Assembly: GCA_025200525.1 (NCBI GenBank)
Contig: CM045760.1
Coordinates: 46,023,932 to 46,087,931, forward strand
DNA length: 64,000 bases
Source: Camellia lanceoleosa
Taxonomy: Eukaryota > Streptophyta > Magnoliopsida > Ericales > Theaceae
Direction: 5' to 3'
In this document: piece by piece, positions 24,516 through 35,204 of the stretch
Position numbering within the stretch: the first letter of the stretch is position 1
Layout: every line of letters starts with the position of its first letter
Position numbers and translations under genes: made by a program
The notes under the pieces: generated by a model
What the model was told of the DNA's origin: nothing
The model's input: the letters and a program-made list of their open reading frames with translations, nothing else
Database searches by the model: none

Positions 24516-25039
24516 CCTCTTTCTTTATTTATTAAACTATTTTAATATATATATATATATATATTCTAAATAGTGTTTAATAATAAAGATACATGCAGTT
24601 GCTTTGTTTGACCAACGGACAACCTTTTTCAAATTTGTTTGAATATCAGGTTTCTAAGTGCTTGTAGACACCCCATTTTTGACCGACCTTAAGACTCAGA
24701 CGTCACCGATTGAGCGCTCGGTGATGTTGCATGCTGTGCTCGTTCAGAAGTCTCAGAGTCGCGGCCGTGCGCCCTGCCTCCGGACTATCGAACTCTCTTC
24801 TGTGCCCTGTCTCGGTTTGCGAACCAGGCTCGATTTTTCTCTGTTTTCTTTCCTGAGGGAAGGGAGTGGTCCCGTAGACTATCTCTCAGTGGCCGTGGGC
24901 TACTTTTCGTGGCCGTAGGCCATTTTTCCCATTTCGGAGCCCGGTTCCCGGTTTTCGGAGCCGTTAGGCCGTGTGCCTCGGTTCGGGACCGCCCAACCAT
25001 CTCCGATTTCTCCAGTTTTTGGCATGTATCTCATTTAAT

Positions 25040-25560
25040 CCCATTTAAGGGACACTGGGGGCTCAGAAACCCACTTCGCAGCCGAACACCACTTCCGGTG
25101 CCCGGCAGCCCATTTTCGGGATCCCGAACCACGCGGTTTTGGCCCCGAGCATTCATTTTGCATCGATGTCTGTTCATTTTTGGCAGACACCTCTGTTTAG
25201 TCCTTCCGAGGGACACTGGGGTCTCAGAAACCCACTTCGCAGCCGAACACCACTTCCGGTGCCCGGCAGCCCATTTTCGGGACCCCAAACTGCGCGGTTT
25301 TGGTCCCGAGCATTCATTTCGCATCCGTTTTCTCCGGTTTTTGGAAGAGACCTCTGTTTAGTCCTTCCGAGGGACACTGGGGTCTCTGATACCACCATGA
25401 CGAACACCACTTAGGTGCCCGGCCCATTTTCGGGACCCCGCGCGGTTTTGGTCCCCGAGCTTTAGTTTTGCATTAGTTTTTGTTCAATTTTGGCAGGTAC
25501 CTCTGTTTCATCATTCCGAGCAACACTGCGGTCTCGGATGCCACTTAGGCGAACAAAATC
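25040..25560. repeat. 160-bp tandem repeats in LTR A
   Basis: GGGACACTGGGG recurs at about 25049, 25211 and 25372, with a weaker unit (AACACTGCGGTCTCGG) near 25529. Each unit carries CCGAACACCACTT, CATTTTCGGGA and GCGCGGTTTTGG. Three full units plus a decayed one, upstream of the promoter, like U3 repeats that act as enhancers in other elements. Confidence 0.85.
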
Positions 25561-25574
25561 TTTTCTTTTGCCCT

Positions 25575-25620
25575 CAAAATATCTAGATATTTTGCCCTCA
25601 AAATATCTAGATATTTGAGG
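25575..25620. repeat. Twin palindrome before the LTR A promoter
   Basis: CAAAATATCTAGATATTTTG (25575-25594) is a perfect palindrome. It is followed at once by a second, 25596-25620, with CCTCAAA and TTGAGG arms around the same ATATCTAGATAT core. Identical pairs lie at 38332-38377, 51066-51111 and 63790-63835. Confidence 0.9.
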
Positions 25621-26867
25621 CAAGATATTTCAACCCTTTTGGCCCTCCTTTTAAGCCCTCTCTCTTGTCCATTCCAGCAGCTGGCCGAACCTCATTTTGG
25701 GAGGAGAAAAAAATCCTTCAAGAACACTTAAGCTTAAACCTCCATTTTCATAGCAAAAAGCTCCAAATTTCTTCAAGTCTTGCATTATTTCTTCACCAAC
25801 ACCAAGCCTCACCATCTCCACTACCATTCCAGCAGCAAGGAAGTGTTTTTCAGAGGTTAAGAGTCAACAAATTCAAGTCAAGAAGCAAAGAAAGAAAGAT
25901 CTTCAAGGGTAAGCATTTAAATCCCTTTTTCTTGCATAATCTTGAATCAAATTTTTACCCTATTTCCTTTTGTTTTTGGGGCTCCGACCCCTACTGGTTT
26001 TAGGCTTATTTTGAGCCCCTCTACAACTTTGTAGAAGGGCTCAACTTCATTTGGTGTTTCCATGATATACTTGTTTCAATATACACCTTGTATGTCACAA
26101 TCTTGAATGCTAGTTTTAGCCTCTTTGCATTTGTTTTTGGGGCTCCGACCCCTACTGGTTTTTGGCCTATTTTGAGCCCCTCTACAACATTGTAGAAGGG
26201 ATCAACCTCATTTGGCCATTCTATATACCACCTCTCTTGGAAATTCACTTTAGGCCCTAAATCTTGCTCATTTTGTAGCCTTTTGTGCTTATGGTTTTGG
26301 CTCTTGGTCAGAGCTAAGAGGGGTCTTATTTTGACCCCCTTTACATGTTTCATCAAGAATGTTTAGCTATTTGGTGAATGCTTTACATACTTTTCATTGT
26401 AGCCCTCTTGGTGGCCATATTTTGCATGCTTTGTTAAGCTTATCTTTGTTCTGTTTTCGGCCATGCTCAGGCCTGAAAATAGTCTTAAAATGGGCTCCTC
26501 TTCAATGTTGTAGAAGGAAATTTTGTGGTTTGAATTTTTTATATACTACTTGCTTAACAAATCCCCTTATTTCCCCCATTTTTGCAAGCTTTTGTTTCCA
26601 TACTTGTGATCATAATTTGGCCATGTTTTGTGCTGGAAAAGTGCTATTTTTTGGGCTGCCTTGCTACTGTTCTTGCTGCCATAATCATATTTTGCATGTA
26701 TAGCATGGCTATAGGCCATTTCGGGGCTTAATTTCACATTTTCGGGATGATTGCATGCTTCGGGTGTCATTTCGAATTGTTTCGGGGCTGTTTCCCCCTT
26801 CATTTAGGTGCTGAAATATGGTTTGCATGCTTGCATATCATTTCCCATGTCATTTCATGCCTTAATG

Positions 26868-28120
26868 CATTGCCTCGATTTGCGTGCCCGTGTGCACGCA
26901 CTTCGAGGCACCTCTTTTTTATCCGACGGCAGCCTATGTGAGTGTGGTTGAGGCCCTCTCATGTTGGCGTAAGCCCAATTTGCATTTTCATGCTTCTTTA
27001 TCATTGTCTCGGTTTGCGTGCCTGTGTGCACGCATTTCGAGGCACTTCTTTTTTATCCGACGACAGCCTATGTGAGTGTGGTTGAGGCCCTCTCATGTTG
27101 GCGTAAGCCCAATTTGCATTTTCATGCTTCTTTATCATTGTCTCGGTTTGCGTGCCCGTGTGCACGCATTTCGAGGCACTTCATTTTTATCTGACGGCAG
27201 CCTATGTGAGTGTGGTTGAGGCCCTCTCATGTTGGCGTAAGCCCAATTTGCATTTTCATGCTTGTATGCCATCGCCTCGGTTTGCGTGCCCGTGTGCACG
27301 CATTTCGAGGCACTTCATTTTTATCCGACGGCAGCTTATGTGAGTGGGGCTGAGGCCCTCTCATGTTAGCGTAAGCCCAATTCGCATTCCGTATGCCGTT
27401 TCATGCCTTCGGGCCATTCCTCGGTTTGTGTGTCCGTGTGCATGCATTTCGAGGCAGCTCTTTTTATCCGACGGCCTCCTATGTGAGTGAGCTGAGGCTC
27501 TCCCATGTTGGTGTAAGTCCATCGTGTCATTCCGTGTGCCATTTCATTGCATTTCATCATCGCCTCGGTTTGCGCGCCTGTGGGCACGCGTTTCGAGGCA
27601 CTTCGGTTTTATCCGATTTTTATCTTTCATCATCGCCTCGGTTTACGCGCCTGTGGGCACGCGTTTCGAGGCACTTCGGTTTTATCCGATTTTCATCTTC
27701 ATATCATCGCCTCGGTTTGCGCGCCTGTGGGCACGCGTTTTGAGGCACTTCGGTTTTATTCGATTTTCATCTTTCATCATCGCCTCGGTTTTGCGGCGCT
27801 TTGTGGGCGCAGCGTTTGGCACTGCCGGTTTATCTGATTTTCATCTTTCATCATCGCCTCGGTTTGCGTGCCCGTGTGCACGCATTTCGAGGCACTTCGG
27901 TTTTATTCAATTTTCATCTTTCATCATCGCCTCGGTTTGCGCGCCTGTGGGCACGCGTTTCGAGGCACTTCAGTTTTATCCGATTTTCATCTTCATATCA
28001 TCGCCTCGGTTTGCGTGCCCGTGTGCACGCATTTCGAGGCACTTCGGTTTTACCCGATTTGCATTTCATATCATCGCCTCGATTTGCGTGCCCGTGTGCA
28101 CGCTTTTCGAGGCGTCTCAT
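26868..28120. repeat. Hairpin-repeat array in LTR A (134-bp then about 75-bp units)
   Basis: Five units of about 134 bp (26870-27545) are followed by about eight of about 75 bp (27555-28120). All share a core in which GCCTCG pairs with CGAGGC and GCGTGC pairs with GCACGC, leaving a small loop. The long units add TATGTGAGTGTGGTTGAGGC and a GTTGGCGTAAGCCC stretch; the short ones lack it. So there are about 13 foldable cores per LTR. The unit at 27781-27840 is strongly altered. Confidence 0.85.
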
Positions 28121-29712
28121 TTTCATCTCATTTTCATAGCATTGAGCATGCTAGGTTGTATATTAGTTGCATTTCATGCATATCATGCATATCGCACGGG
28201 AAACGAGGTACATTCCGAACTCCGATTCCTCTACATTCATCCTATATTGAGTTGTGCAATCCGATCCCTCGGCCATCATGCATCGATATGCGTGATTGGT
28301 GGCACGAGGATCGAGGCATGCATATATTTGTGAAATACACTGTTGTGCCCTTTTCCTGTTATCTGTTGCAGCAAAATCCAGAGTTAGCAACTTTTCGGAA
28401 TCCGGCGCGCATTTCGAGAAATATTGCAAACAGAGGCTAATCGGGGCATCCCAGTGGATTTCCGTGCGAGCTAACAGCAAAGATCTATCGAAGCGAGGTC
28501 CACGGCTTGCGCCCGGTTTACCGCTTTTATTAATTTGTCAATTAATTAGGAATTTGTATATTTATTTCGGACTGTAATATTCTTTCATTTGGGTCTGTAT
28601 TATTATTTATTCGGACCCTCTGCGCGAGGGCATAAATGTAATAAGGGTGGGTGAGTGTGATGTATGTCTTCCAACCCCCATTTCTTTCTCCCTTTTATTT
28701 ACCCGCTTACGATGGTTAGATATAGGGCATATTTCAATTAGCATACTGATGTAATGACATGTTTGCATCATTCATCTGTTTTGCATGCACCGGGCTCGGC
28801 GCATCATACAAACTGCATCGTATTTCAATTCCAAGTTGAATATGTGATAGTTGTAGCATTCCATATGCCATCTTTACAATAGCCGAGCCTACTATAGTTG
28901 CATTTTTGCATGTGTTGCATTAGGCATTCTGTATATTTTAGGATCATGCATGATTTCTAATAAGTTTTTTGTTTTGGCTCGGAGTACTCGGTGAGTTGTT
29001 ATGCTTTAGCATCCTTGCACGCGTGTGAGTGTTGCCATGAATAGCATGCTTACCATGAGGCTATGTGCTTATGTGATATAACTGCCTTGAATGCCTGTGG
29101 GTGGAGGTTGAGTTATCTGAATTGGGACAATTCATCAACTGTTTGTTTTAAGCCCACTAGATAGTGGCAAAATCATGTTTTCTAAGCCCACCTGAGGGTG
29201 GCAAATCCGCATTTTAGCCTACCTGCGGGTAGCACCATCAAACCATTTTCAAATAAACAAACATGAAATGTTTTGTTCCAATTCAGACGGCCCAGTCTAT
29301 ACTTGTTTGCTGCGAGCATCACATAGTAACCTAGGCTAATAATCGGAATAAGAGCATACAATGTTTTCAAAAACAGATATCATGGTTAGTAGAGGCCGGT
29401 TTTTGACCGGGCGAGAGGGTGCTCACGATGTGACCTTCCCTAATCGTACCCAAGTTCCCGAGCCAACTTTGGTGATGACGGACACGTGGCCTTTTGGCAC
29501 CGAGTCAGGGTTTCCTAAATTTCCCATTTTAAAAATATTTAGGTGGCGACTCTGTTATTTGGCAAAGCAGTCCATGTTTGGCACTTCTTTCAAAAAATCT
29601 GGTTTCCTTCAAAACGATTTGCCGGATTTGGACTCTTTCGTTCAAGATTTGGGACCACAACAAAATCGAGTCCGAATCAGAAGCGAGGTCCTCGCGGGCG
29701 TTATTCTGATTT

Positions 29713-29728
29713 CGCGACTCTGGGATTT
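29713..29728 (+). other. Damaged primer-binding site of copy A
   Basis: Reads CGCGACTCTGGGATTT where copies B and C read CTGGCGACTCTGCTGGGGATTT. The missing bases are around CTG triplets, as in the other altered patches. Confidence 0.55.
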
Positions 29729-30572
29729 AGAGAACTTGACTCGAACTCATGATATCTGCTTTTGACTATATTTGTGTGTTTCTTTGCATTGCATTTGCAT
29801 TGGTGCGCCTAGGACACCGTGTTTGCCATCTGCTATTCTGGCGGTTTCTTGGGAGGCTTGTCTTGTCAAGGCATGTCCATAAAATTTGACGATTCTGAGC
29901 TCTGCCAAGATGGGAACACAAACCCCGGTTTTACCGGCACCCTTTGACCATTCGACCTAGTGCATATTCGGATCCATAGTGACCATTCCAAACTAGGACA
30001 GTTGCTTACCCGCTTATAGGTTGTTTGAGACATTGCGTGCGTAGTGAAACCCTAGTTCTTGACAAAATAGGGCGAAACCCTACCCCAACATAGGGGTGTT
30101 TTGGCTCTCACTTATCTGTTATGTGCTTGTTAGAGTGCGTCTCTACAGGGAATGCATGTATCAGTTTACAAGTTTGAGCATGAGGCTTGCGGGCACAAAT
30201 TCAGACTTTTGGGTATCAGCCTCACGGCATCGAGATTTGGTGGAATCGATTTTACGAGGGTATCACTTCTGGCGAATTTTGGAGCGAAATTGAGAGGGCA
30301 CACTCATTCAACTATACTCAGACTGTCTGCATTTAAATCAGCCGAGATCTTTATGTTTTCTCTTTTGCTAGGTAGTTCTGGAACCATAGCTTCAGAAGGC
30401 TTCAATATCCCTCGAGTACATTGGACTTGTGCTGATAGGCTTTGTTAGGTCAGAGATTCAGTTCAAGGGCAACCAGTTTTCCTTCGCCAGTGATAAGGCA
30501 AAAAAGGGCCAGACAGGGTTCATTTGTGCATCTGATCCGACAGTCACCAGTCACATCATCAGTAGACCCGTG

Positions 30573-31925
30573 ATGGCACAAGGTTCGGAAGAATTTGTGG
30601 CTATGATAGCAGTGTCAAATCAGGGAACTGCCATGCAGGCTGAGACCAGTATTGAAACGCAGCGCCCATCTGGGGCATCTGTCTCACAACCAGCCAGCCC
30701 AGCCCGAGCTCAGGGTAGATTTTTCACCCCCCTCTATATGAGCCTAACCAGTGCATTCAAAGTCCTGATGGAAAAAGGCCACCTCAAACCCCTTAATCCT
30801 CAACCTTTGCCAAATCCACTCCCTGCCAAACACAACCCCAGCAAATACTGTGTATATCATCGACAGCGCGGCCATGGTACCGATGGTTGTTATCGCCTTC
30901 GTCATGAGATCCAGAATCTCATTGACAACCGGACAATAGCTCCATTTCAAAACCCCAAGGACCAAGTACCTCATCCACATCCCAACCTCAGCCATACACT
31001 GCCACCCACCTACAACCTCAGTATATTCCCCCCGACCCATATACTCAAGCCCGAGATGTTTATCCCAGAAAGCATGGGCTTAAGCACGATAGATGCACGT
31101 GAACCCCAATCATCTCAAATCAGTGAGCCTACTACTTCTGAGCTGATGAGGATGATCAAAGATCTTCAAAGAACTGTGGCAGATCTAACCTTTGGAGTTT
31201 TGGCGCCATCATCAACCGCATCTCATACCAGGGAGTTCGTGTCAAAAGGCTCCCCAGTCTTGGAACGGGCTGTATTTGAGGAATGCCAATCCCTTGGCAA
31301 GGTAAAGGCAAGTGGAAAGAACAAGATAGGGGCGGACATGGTTCCCCATGAGCATCTTCTGATGGCTGTTGAGGCTTTGAAAGCCGAGGGACTGAACAAA
31401 GAGCAAGTCCTCGCAGTTGTTGCAAAAACTGTGGATGACACTTTTGCCGCTCAAGTCGGGGGGAGTTTGAATCAAGGGGCAAGCCGGGAGAAGGGTCGTT
31501 GTATCAGAAACGTTCCTTTCAGCTATAATCCTCCATTCGGAAGAAATCAGCAAGCCAGGCCAGCACCTGCCAATCTCTCTGTTGGTGCGTCCAGCAAAAA
31601 TCCACAAACCCAGAAGTACCAACCCCGAGGTTGGAGGGTCTTCCATGCCCTCCACATGCCTTTGTCGAAAGCTTTCCAAATCCTTGTAGGACAAGGCCAT
31701 CTCAAACCCCTTGAGCCTCGGCCTCTCCCGAACCCTCTTCCGGCTACACATGACGCTACCCAGTACTGCGCGTACCATCAGCAAACCGGCCATACTACTG
31801 ACGACTGCTTCCGTCTTCGCCATGAAGTACAAGATCTATTTGACAACGGAGCTGTCCTCCCGCCAAGCTCTGCAAAGTCTATTGGCACTGGATCGGTGAA
31901 CTTGGGGATAAGACGATGTGATTAG
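30573..31925 (+). CDS. Gag-like protein with two CHHC knuckle modules (copy A)
   Basis: The frame is open from 30429; the first ATG is at 30573 and is conserved in all three copies, giving 450 residues. Two related modules occur: residues about 48-115 and about 355-421. Each has FTPLYM or FHALHM, an AF..L...GHLKPL stretch, PLPNPLPA, then a C-x2-H-x4-H-x4-C knuckle (C93/H96/H101/C106 and C399/H402/H407/C412) and RLRHE.Q.L.D. Modules of this kind are usual in gag proteins of plant Tat-clade Ty3/Gypsy elements, which bind RNA and build particles. A Pro/His-rich linker and an alpha-helical EHLLMAVEALKAEGL stretch lie between. No protease or polymerase follows, so this is a gag-only element. This is the longest open copy. 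Confidence 0.75.
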   Translation: MAQGSEEFVAMIAVSNQGTAMQAETSIETQRPSGASVSQPASPARAQGRFFTPLYMSLTSAFKVLMEKGHLKPLNPQPLPNPLPAKHNPSKYCVYHRQRGHGTDGCYRLRHEIQNLIDNRTIAPFQNPKDQVPHPHPNLSHTLPPTYNLSIFPPTHILKPEMFIPESMGLSTIDAREPQSSQISEPTTSELMRMIKDLQRTVADLTFGVLAPSSTASHTREFVSKGSPVLERAVFEECQSLGKVKASGKNKIGADMVPHEHLLMAVEALKAEGLNKEQVLAVVAKTVDDTFAAQVGGSLNQGASREKGRCIRNVPFSYNPPFGRNQQARPAPANLSVGASSKNPQTQKYQPRGWRVFHALHMPLSKAFQILVGQGHLKPLEPRPLPNPLPATHDATQYCAYHQQTGHTTDDCFRLRHEVQDLFDNGAVLPPSSAKSIGTGSVNLGIRRCD

Positions 31926-32887
31926 GGGGATGAACCAGCTGCGGGTGGCACTCGATTAACTCCAAGACGTGGGAATGGCATGCACTGTTTTGAGCAATGT
32001 ACAAATGCTGTTAATTTTGCTTTCTGACCTGGGTATTGGGTCAGTCTTGTCTTTTTGGATTGAGTCAGTCCTTTCATACTGAGTCAGGTGGGTCTGTCTT
32101 GTTGTATCGAGTCGGTCCTGTTGTATAGGAGTCAGGTGATTCCGGGGGTGTTACCTCGAGCGTCACCATTTTGCTTTGCATTTGTCTTTTTGCTTTGTTC
32201 TGAGTCTGTTTCTGCCAGGGAGCCAGTTATGCCAACAGATTTTGAATGAAACAGCAGTGTTTTTCACGCGCTCACGTTTGCTTCTGCCGTGTGCTAGTTA
32301 TGCCGGGATTTGAATGAAATGGCAGTGCATTCCACCTGCTCTCTTGTGCCTTGAAGTCATTGTAATGACCTGAGTTTTTTTCAAAATTTTTTTTTTTGAA
32401 CACTGCGGTGAAAACAAAGAGGGAGGAATTCCTCGGGATTTGCAAAACTTTGATCAACTGAGAGAAAGAGAGGCGTGCTAAGCCCTTAATGAATGGAATC
32501 ATGCTTGTTAGCGCGAGTACTGAGAAGAACCCTCGCTTGATCCAGATTGGTTTCACACTGTCTTCAGCGCGAGCGATTTGTCGCTTTCTTAAAAACTTTC
32601 AAAAAATGTTTTGCGCGGTTCTGCGAAGACATGTGTGGAATCGCTCTTGAGATTGTGCAGCTTAGGATCGCTCTCAGCCTCGAGACTCAACCCTTCTACT
32701 TTCAACACCTTGAACTCAGATTCAGAATGTTCAATGGTCAACTACAATGTAAGGCCTGTGTGGCTAGATTTGAAGCAGCCCTCGAACATGAGGCACCAAA
32801 GTTAGATCAAGAAGGTCAGACCTCATCAGAAGAAGCTTGCAAGGCTAGAGCAGAAGCACCCCTCGAACTAAAGGCAAAAAAATATCC

Positions 32888-33230
32888 ATGTGCTCGAAGA
32901 GCCAAAGGTGGATCTTTCCGCAAGTCAATACAACAGCCACTCTCCTGGATACAGAGGGCTTCAATCTCAAAACCATTTGGCATGGACTTGTTACACTTTT
33001 TTACCCTTTGAGAGGATCGCTGGGCGGAAAACCCGGAAGGGCGACCCAGGCAAAAGTTAGAGCGAAGAAAAGAATGAAAAAAAAAATGCAAAGATACAAA
33101 AATTCAAATAGGCAAGAAAAAAAAAAAAGAAGAAAAAGAACAAAAAAAAAAAGAAGAAATGCAAAACAAAAAAAGAAAAGATGAAAAAGAAAAAAGAATT
33201 GAAAAGAAAAGAAGAACAAAGCTCGCAAGG
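32888..33230 (+). other. Possible end-of-pol remnant and Lys/Arg-rich frame
   Basis: Around 32946-33006 the frame reads DTEGFNLKTIWHG and then TLFYP, which loosely resembles the end of Tat integrases. It is followed by GGKPGRATQAKV and a long Lys/Arg run encoded by the purine tract. A related stretch exists in copies B and C. I see no real domain; the basic tail may be only a by-product of the purine tract. Confidence 0.3.
33058..33225. repeat. Long purine tract (GAA/AAAG-rich)
   Basis: About 170 bases that are almost all A and G on the plus strand. Copies occur at 45785-45950 and 58440-58605 with almost no change, which is striking for a low-complexity run. It lies just after a CTGGGCGGAAAACCCGGAAG block. 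Confidence 0.85.
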
Positions 33231-33484
33231 TCGAAAACCTGCAACGGGCGCCTTGGCAAAAGTTAGAGCCTGAAAAGGAGAGGTTAATACACGAGTGTAC
33301 CTTAACCCTGAACTACGTAAGGCTTGATTCCCATTTTTGGGATACGTAGGCAACTTCATCTTGAAGTCCAGCCGTAAAACACTCCAATCGATTGTGTCCA
33401 TGCAATGGTTTTGATCATCTTTGTTTTCTCTGTATCTGAGGATTTGGTTTTGTTCGTCGCTCTGTGGACTGACTACAATGCGCT

Positions 33485-33650
33485 GCGGCATCATCCAAAC
33501 AAGGGGCAACTTTCTGTTGCCGTTCAGTATGCTGCAGCGCCATTCAAACAAGGGGCAACTTTCCGTTGCCATTCAATGCGCCGCGGTGCCGTTCAAACAA
33601 GGGGCAACTTTCCGTTGCCATGCAGCTCTCTCCAAGCAAGGGGTAGTTTT
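33485..33650. repeat. Polypurine-tract-like tandem repeats, copy A
   Basis: Three units of about 52 bp contain CAAACAAGGGGCAACTTTC, and a fourth, shorter one has CAAGCAAGGGGTAG. In each full unit GGCAAC and GTTGCC can pair. The AAGGGGCAAC word is close to the true polypurine tract AAGAGGGGCAAC before the LTR. Confidence 0.8.
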
Positions 33651-34925
33651 CCTCCATATTCGAGGTTGTGCATCTCAAGAGTGGGTTCTATGCTCGTTGA
33701 GCAAGTGGCCGTTTGCAAAAATAGCTTTTGAGAATTTTTACTAAGGCTGATTAATTCTCTCGAAAATTATCCCATTTTTCCAAAATTGGACCATTTCTTG
33801 GACCCGAAAAAGAAAAATTTTCAGTGCTCATAGCCTGACTTGTATGATTTCAAATCAAAAATTGAACAAGCATGTTAATCTAACTCTCATTTTGGTCAAA
33901 ATTTTTTTTTTTAGGAGAAAACCAAAATAAAAAAATGGTCAAAATGATGAACTAGGGGCACAGTTGAGTCAGGTTCTCTGTCTTTTTCCCCGTTATCAAC
34001 ATACTTGCCAAGAAGGGCACTCTACCTGCCAGCAAAGGCACAACTGAAGGGCACAGCAAGAGGGCAAAAAGCTCTCTCATCCTCCGACCAGCGAAGTATC
34101 AAGCCAAGTGCGAAGCACAAACTGGAATGGATCAATATATTCCCATTCCCTCATCTGGGTAGATCTAACCATGTCCAAACTCCCCAGCAGGGCATCATCG
34201 ATCGATGTCAGCCGCAGATCCGCTTCACACCCAATTGTAGCGCAGTCCCTCTGTGGGAGAAACTCACTGTTGTGAACAAGAAAGAGAATCTAGCAGAATG
34301 CTAGGGGCGCGAGCCCACAAGTTGTTGTTTATCCATCAACCACCCAGGGGAGGGATTGAAAAATGAGAGATTAAAGAATAGAGAGATGTGCGATGAGAGG
34401 AAAAGTGAGGAAAGGGATTTTTCAGAAAAACAGAGCTTGAGGGCCGAGTGATGTGAGAATCACAAATGAGAAAGGGTGGGAAACACTACCCGGTGAAACA
34501 GGCTCCCTGTGCATGTCGTGTCTTTTTGTTTGTCTCGTTTTTTGGTTTTGAGTCGTTTTGAGTGTCAACGGATGTGTTTAGGTTGTTTACCTTTTGTTTT
34601 TCGTTGTTGAGTCTTTTTTCATTGTGTTCGCTTGTAGGCTCAATACCCTCGAGAACTCATCTTCTCAATTTCAAAAATAAAATCGTTTTGTGCTCGAAAA
34701 GTCTTGGCCGCTTCTCCACATTTGTGCAAAATAGAATTTGTTCTTTCATAAAGCCGCAGGGTCCACCCCCGATAAGTGTGAACAGTAGAACCAGGACCTA
34801 TCTGAAGCTATGAGTTTCGGGCTGCAAAGCAAAAGCAAAAGAGGAAAATATCGGGCATCTGAGTTTGTTCCCAGATCGAAGAAGTTCGAGATTGCACCCC
34901 GTGTGTACCTCTTCAGGTCTTGCCA

Positions 34926-35204
34926 ATGTTCCGAAATGTGAGTGTGCCTCTACCTCAAGCTCAAAATCAAGTCTACTTCAAGCCAGAATGGCGATCAGAA
35001 GTGCTCTCCCTGAGTACCATTCCCTGCCAGAGGCATCTTGGACGTGTTTGCGATGAGTTCCTAGGAGACCAACTGCGACGGTGGAAACTAGAGTTCGAAT
35101 GGCCGTGGCCTAGAACGCAAAGGTTCGGGATTTCCGAGACTAAAGTCTGGTTTAAATACCCAGAGGCGCGCCCTCGGCTTGAAATCTGTATGGAAGCCCC
35201 ATAG
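34926..35204 (+). CDS. Small conserved frame of unknown function (copy A)
   Basis: 92 residues from the ATG at 34926: MFRNVSVPLPQAQ, then a Trp-rich middle (RRWKLEFEWPWPRTQ) and a VWFKYPEARPRLEI end. Copy C (60282-60560) encodes the same protein; copy B is broken inside an altered patch. I do not recognise a family. Preservation may only reflect recent duplication, so coding is unproven. Confidence 0.35.
   Translation: MFRNVSVPLPQAQNQVYFKPEWRSEVLSLSTIPCQRHLGRVCDEFLGDQLRRWKLEFEWPWPRTQRFGISETKVWFKYPEARPRLEICMEAP

Larger units (their letters stand above)
20526..24662. other. AT-rich spacer with microsatellites, no gene seen
   Basis: About 4.1 kb without a credible coding frame. It holds a TTATTA run (21818-21839), TA runs (21971-21988, 22123-22141, 24546-24564), short A or T runs, and a GC-richer island at 24190-24330. 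Sequence such as 20704-20900 (repeated CCGA/ACCGAACC words) may be an old transposon, but no paired ends could be found. Confidence 0.5.
24663..29709 (+). mobile_element. LTR A of the array (about 5.05 kb)
   Basis: It starts TGTAGACACCCC. The end is set by alignment with LTRs B and C, whose last bases are GTTGTTACA; here this reads GTTATTCTGA, inside one of the altered patches. The order inside is: 160-bp repeats, twin palindrome, CT-rich core promoter, leader with TTCAAGGGTAAGC, two near-repeats of GGGGCTCCGACCCCTACTGG, hairpin-repeat array, and a conserved 3' part shared with the LTR at 4687-9418 (from about 28230). The bases just left of 24663 (AGTGC) could be the target site; the matching right copy is outside the window. 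Confidence 0.8.

Noticed and set aside
27524..28333. Long frames across the hairpin repeats (plus strand, up to 269 codons) and their copies in LTRs B and C
   Set aside because: Open in several frames because the repeat unit lacks stops; the product is only repeat translation and lies in an LTR.
32888..33184. Lys/Arg-rich protein
   Set aside because: The basic tail is encoded by the purine tract and has no conserved domain; kept only as a low-confidence note.
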